Assembly: GCA_030653365.1 (NCBI GenBank)
Contig: JAURZL010000001.1
Location: 124,001-188,000 of the forward strand
Source: Anaerolineaceae bacterium
GTDB lineage: Bacteria > Chloroflexota > Anaerolineae > Anaerolineales > Anaerolineaceae
Direction: 5' to 3'
Length of the DNA: 64,000 bases
Shown here: one piece after another, positions 63,765 through 64,000 of the stretch
Layout of the letters: each line of letters opens with the position of its first letter
Numbering within the stretch: position 1 is the first letter of the stretch
Position numbers and translations under genes: made by a program
Notes under the pieces: model-generated
Databases searched by the model: none
What the model saw: only the letters and a program-made list of their open reading frames with translations
Told to the model about the DNA's origin: nothing

Positions 63765-64000
63765 TTAATTCTCTTGATACCAGCGAGTTGGCTTCTTCTC
63801 TATAGTACGTTTCACAACCCCTTTGGCTTCTAAATCTAATTGAACACATTTTACCCACCACATGGCTTTCTCGCCATTTGGGAACAAATCATCTGGTAAA
63901 AAAGGCAGCACTGCCTCACCCATCTCGACTTGCGTTAACCCAGGTTTTTCGAGGGGCAATGCAAGCAATAACGCTTTGCGCATCGCTGAATATTTGGCAG
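63765..64000 (-). CDS. DUF6958-like protein (5' end cut by window edge)
   Basis: About 78 residues remain. The frame continues upstream past an internal Met, giving ...AKYSAMRKALLLALP, GLTQVEMGEAVLPFLP, LFPNGEKAMWWVKCVQLDLE, RWYQEN. The KYxAMRxALLxxLP opening is typical of DUF6958, so the gene extends beyond the window. A helix-turn-helix-like end suggests regulation or partner binding, which is speculative. Operon with the GNAT gene. Confidence 0.8.
   Translation of the reverse strand, partial: AKYSAMRKALLLALPLEKPGLTQVEMGEAVLPFLPDDLFPNGEKAMWWVKCVQLDLEAKGVVKRTIEKKPTRWYQEN

Noticed and set aside
1..64000. CRISPR array, tRNA, rRNA, transposase or prophage
   Set aside because: I saw no regular spacer-repeat pattern, cloverleaf, integrase or transposase signature; the only tandem repeats are the DUF11 modules and short word tracts.

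Overview
The window looks like a chromosome segment of a low-GC member of Anaerolineae (phylum Chloroflexota). This is an inference from several traits together: long runs of DUF11-type surface protein, a class E/F-like sortase domain, O-antigen ligase/TPR membrane proteins, a deazaflavin (F420-type) nitroreductase, a baeRF family protein, WD40/NHL lipoproteins and clean sigma70 promoters. No rRNA, tRNA, CRISPR array, insertion sequence or prophage was recognised. About 55 genes are supported, and nearly all run on the minus strand. The plus-strand exceptions are a toxin-antitoxin pair, a Nudix hydrolase, a small membrane protein (6.5-8.8 kb) and a 39-codon ORF at 30.2 kb.

Layout. 0-5.6 kb is a surface-polysaccharide block: an FkbM methyltransferase cut by the left edge and two tandem paralogous O-antigen ligase/TPR proteins. 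5.9-11.1 kb is a mixed block: GNAT, YefM/YoeB toxin-antitoxin with its operator, Nudix, a PHB-depolymerase-like esterase with an ADP-ribosylglycohydrolase, and a MazE-tail-like short ORF. 11.2-25.7 kb is dominated by one 3,825-residue secreted DUF11-repeat protein ending in an LPATG motif plus its own sortase domain, followed by a GT39-like glycosyltransferase with a C-terminal PA14 domain.

26.2-30.4 kb holds a PerR-like regulator coupled to catalase under a palindromic operator, and a MerR regulator with a VWA-domain protein. 30.4-35.2 kb is a three-gene envelope operon (NHL lipoprotein, WD40/peptidoglycan-binding lipoprotein, membrane protein). 35.5-41 kb holds small regulators and enzymes: a XRE/membrane-protein pair, O-methyltransferase, CPBP protease, PhnB-like protein, F420-type reductase and ICMT-like methyltransferase. 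41.2-45.6 kb is a sulfur operon (SLC13 permease, MBL-rhodanese, two YeeE/YedE proteins). TauE- and SulP-type transporters lie 8-14 kb further on.

45.8-51.5 kb begins with stress-type genes (baeRF3-like, coiled-coil). It continues with the most unusual operon: a small secreted protein, a signal peptidase I-DUF5305-EAL fusion, and a secreted RTX-repeat protein, behind a candidate sigma54 promoter. 51.6-64 kb holds a UGT-like glycosyltransferase, HhH protein, TauE, SurE, HAD phosphatase and SulP, then a tightly overlapping operon (MFS, esterase, PHP phosphoesterase, APH-like kinase) with an EamA exporter, and a GNAT/DUF6958-like pair cut by the right edge.

The two observations most worth follow-up are the predicted inside-out coupling of a degenerate EAL domain to an extracytoplasmic signal peptidase, and the giant surface protein that carries both a sortase recognition-like motif and a sortase catalytic domain.
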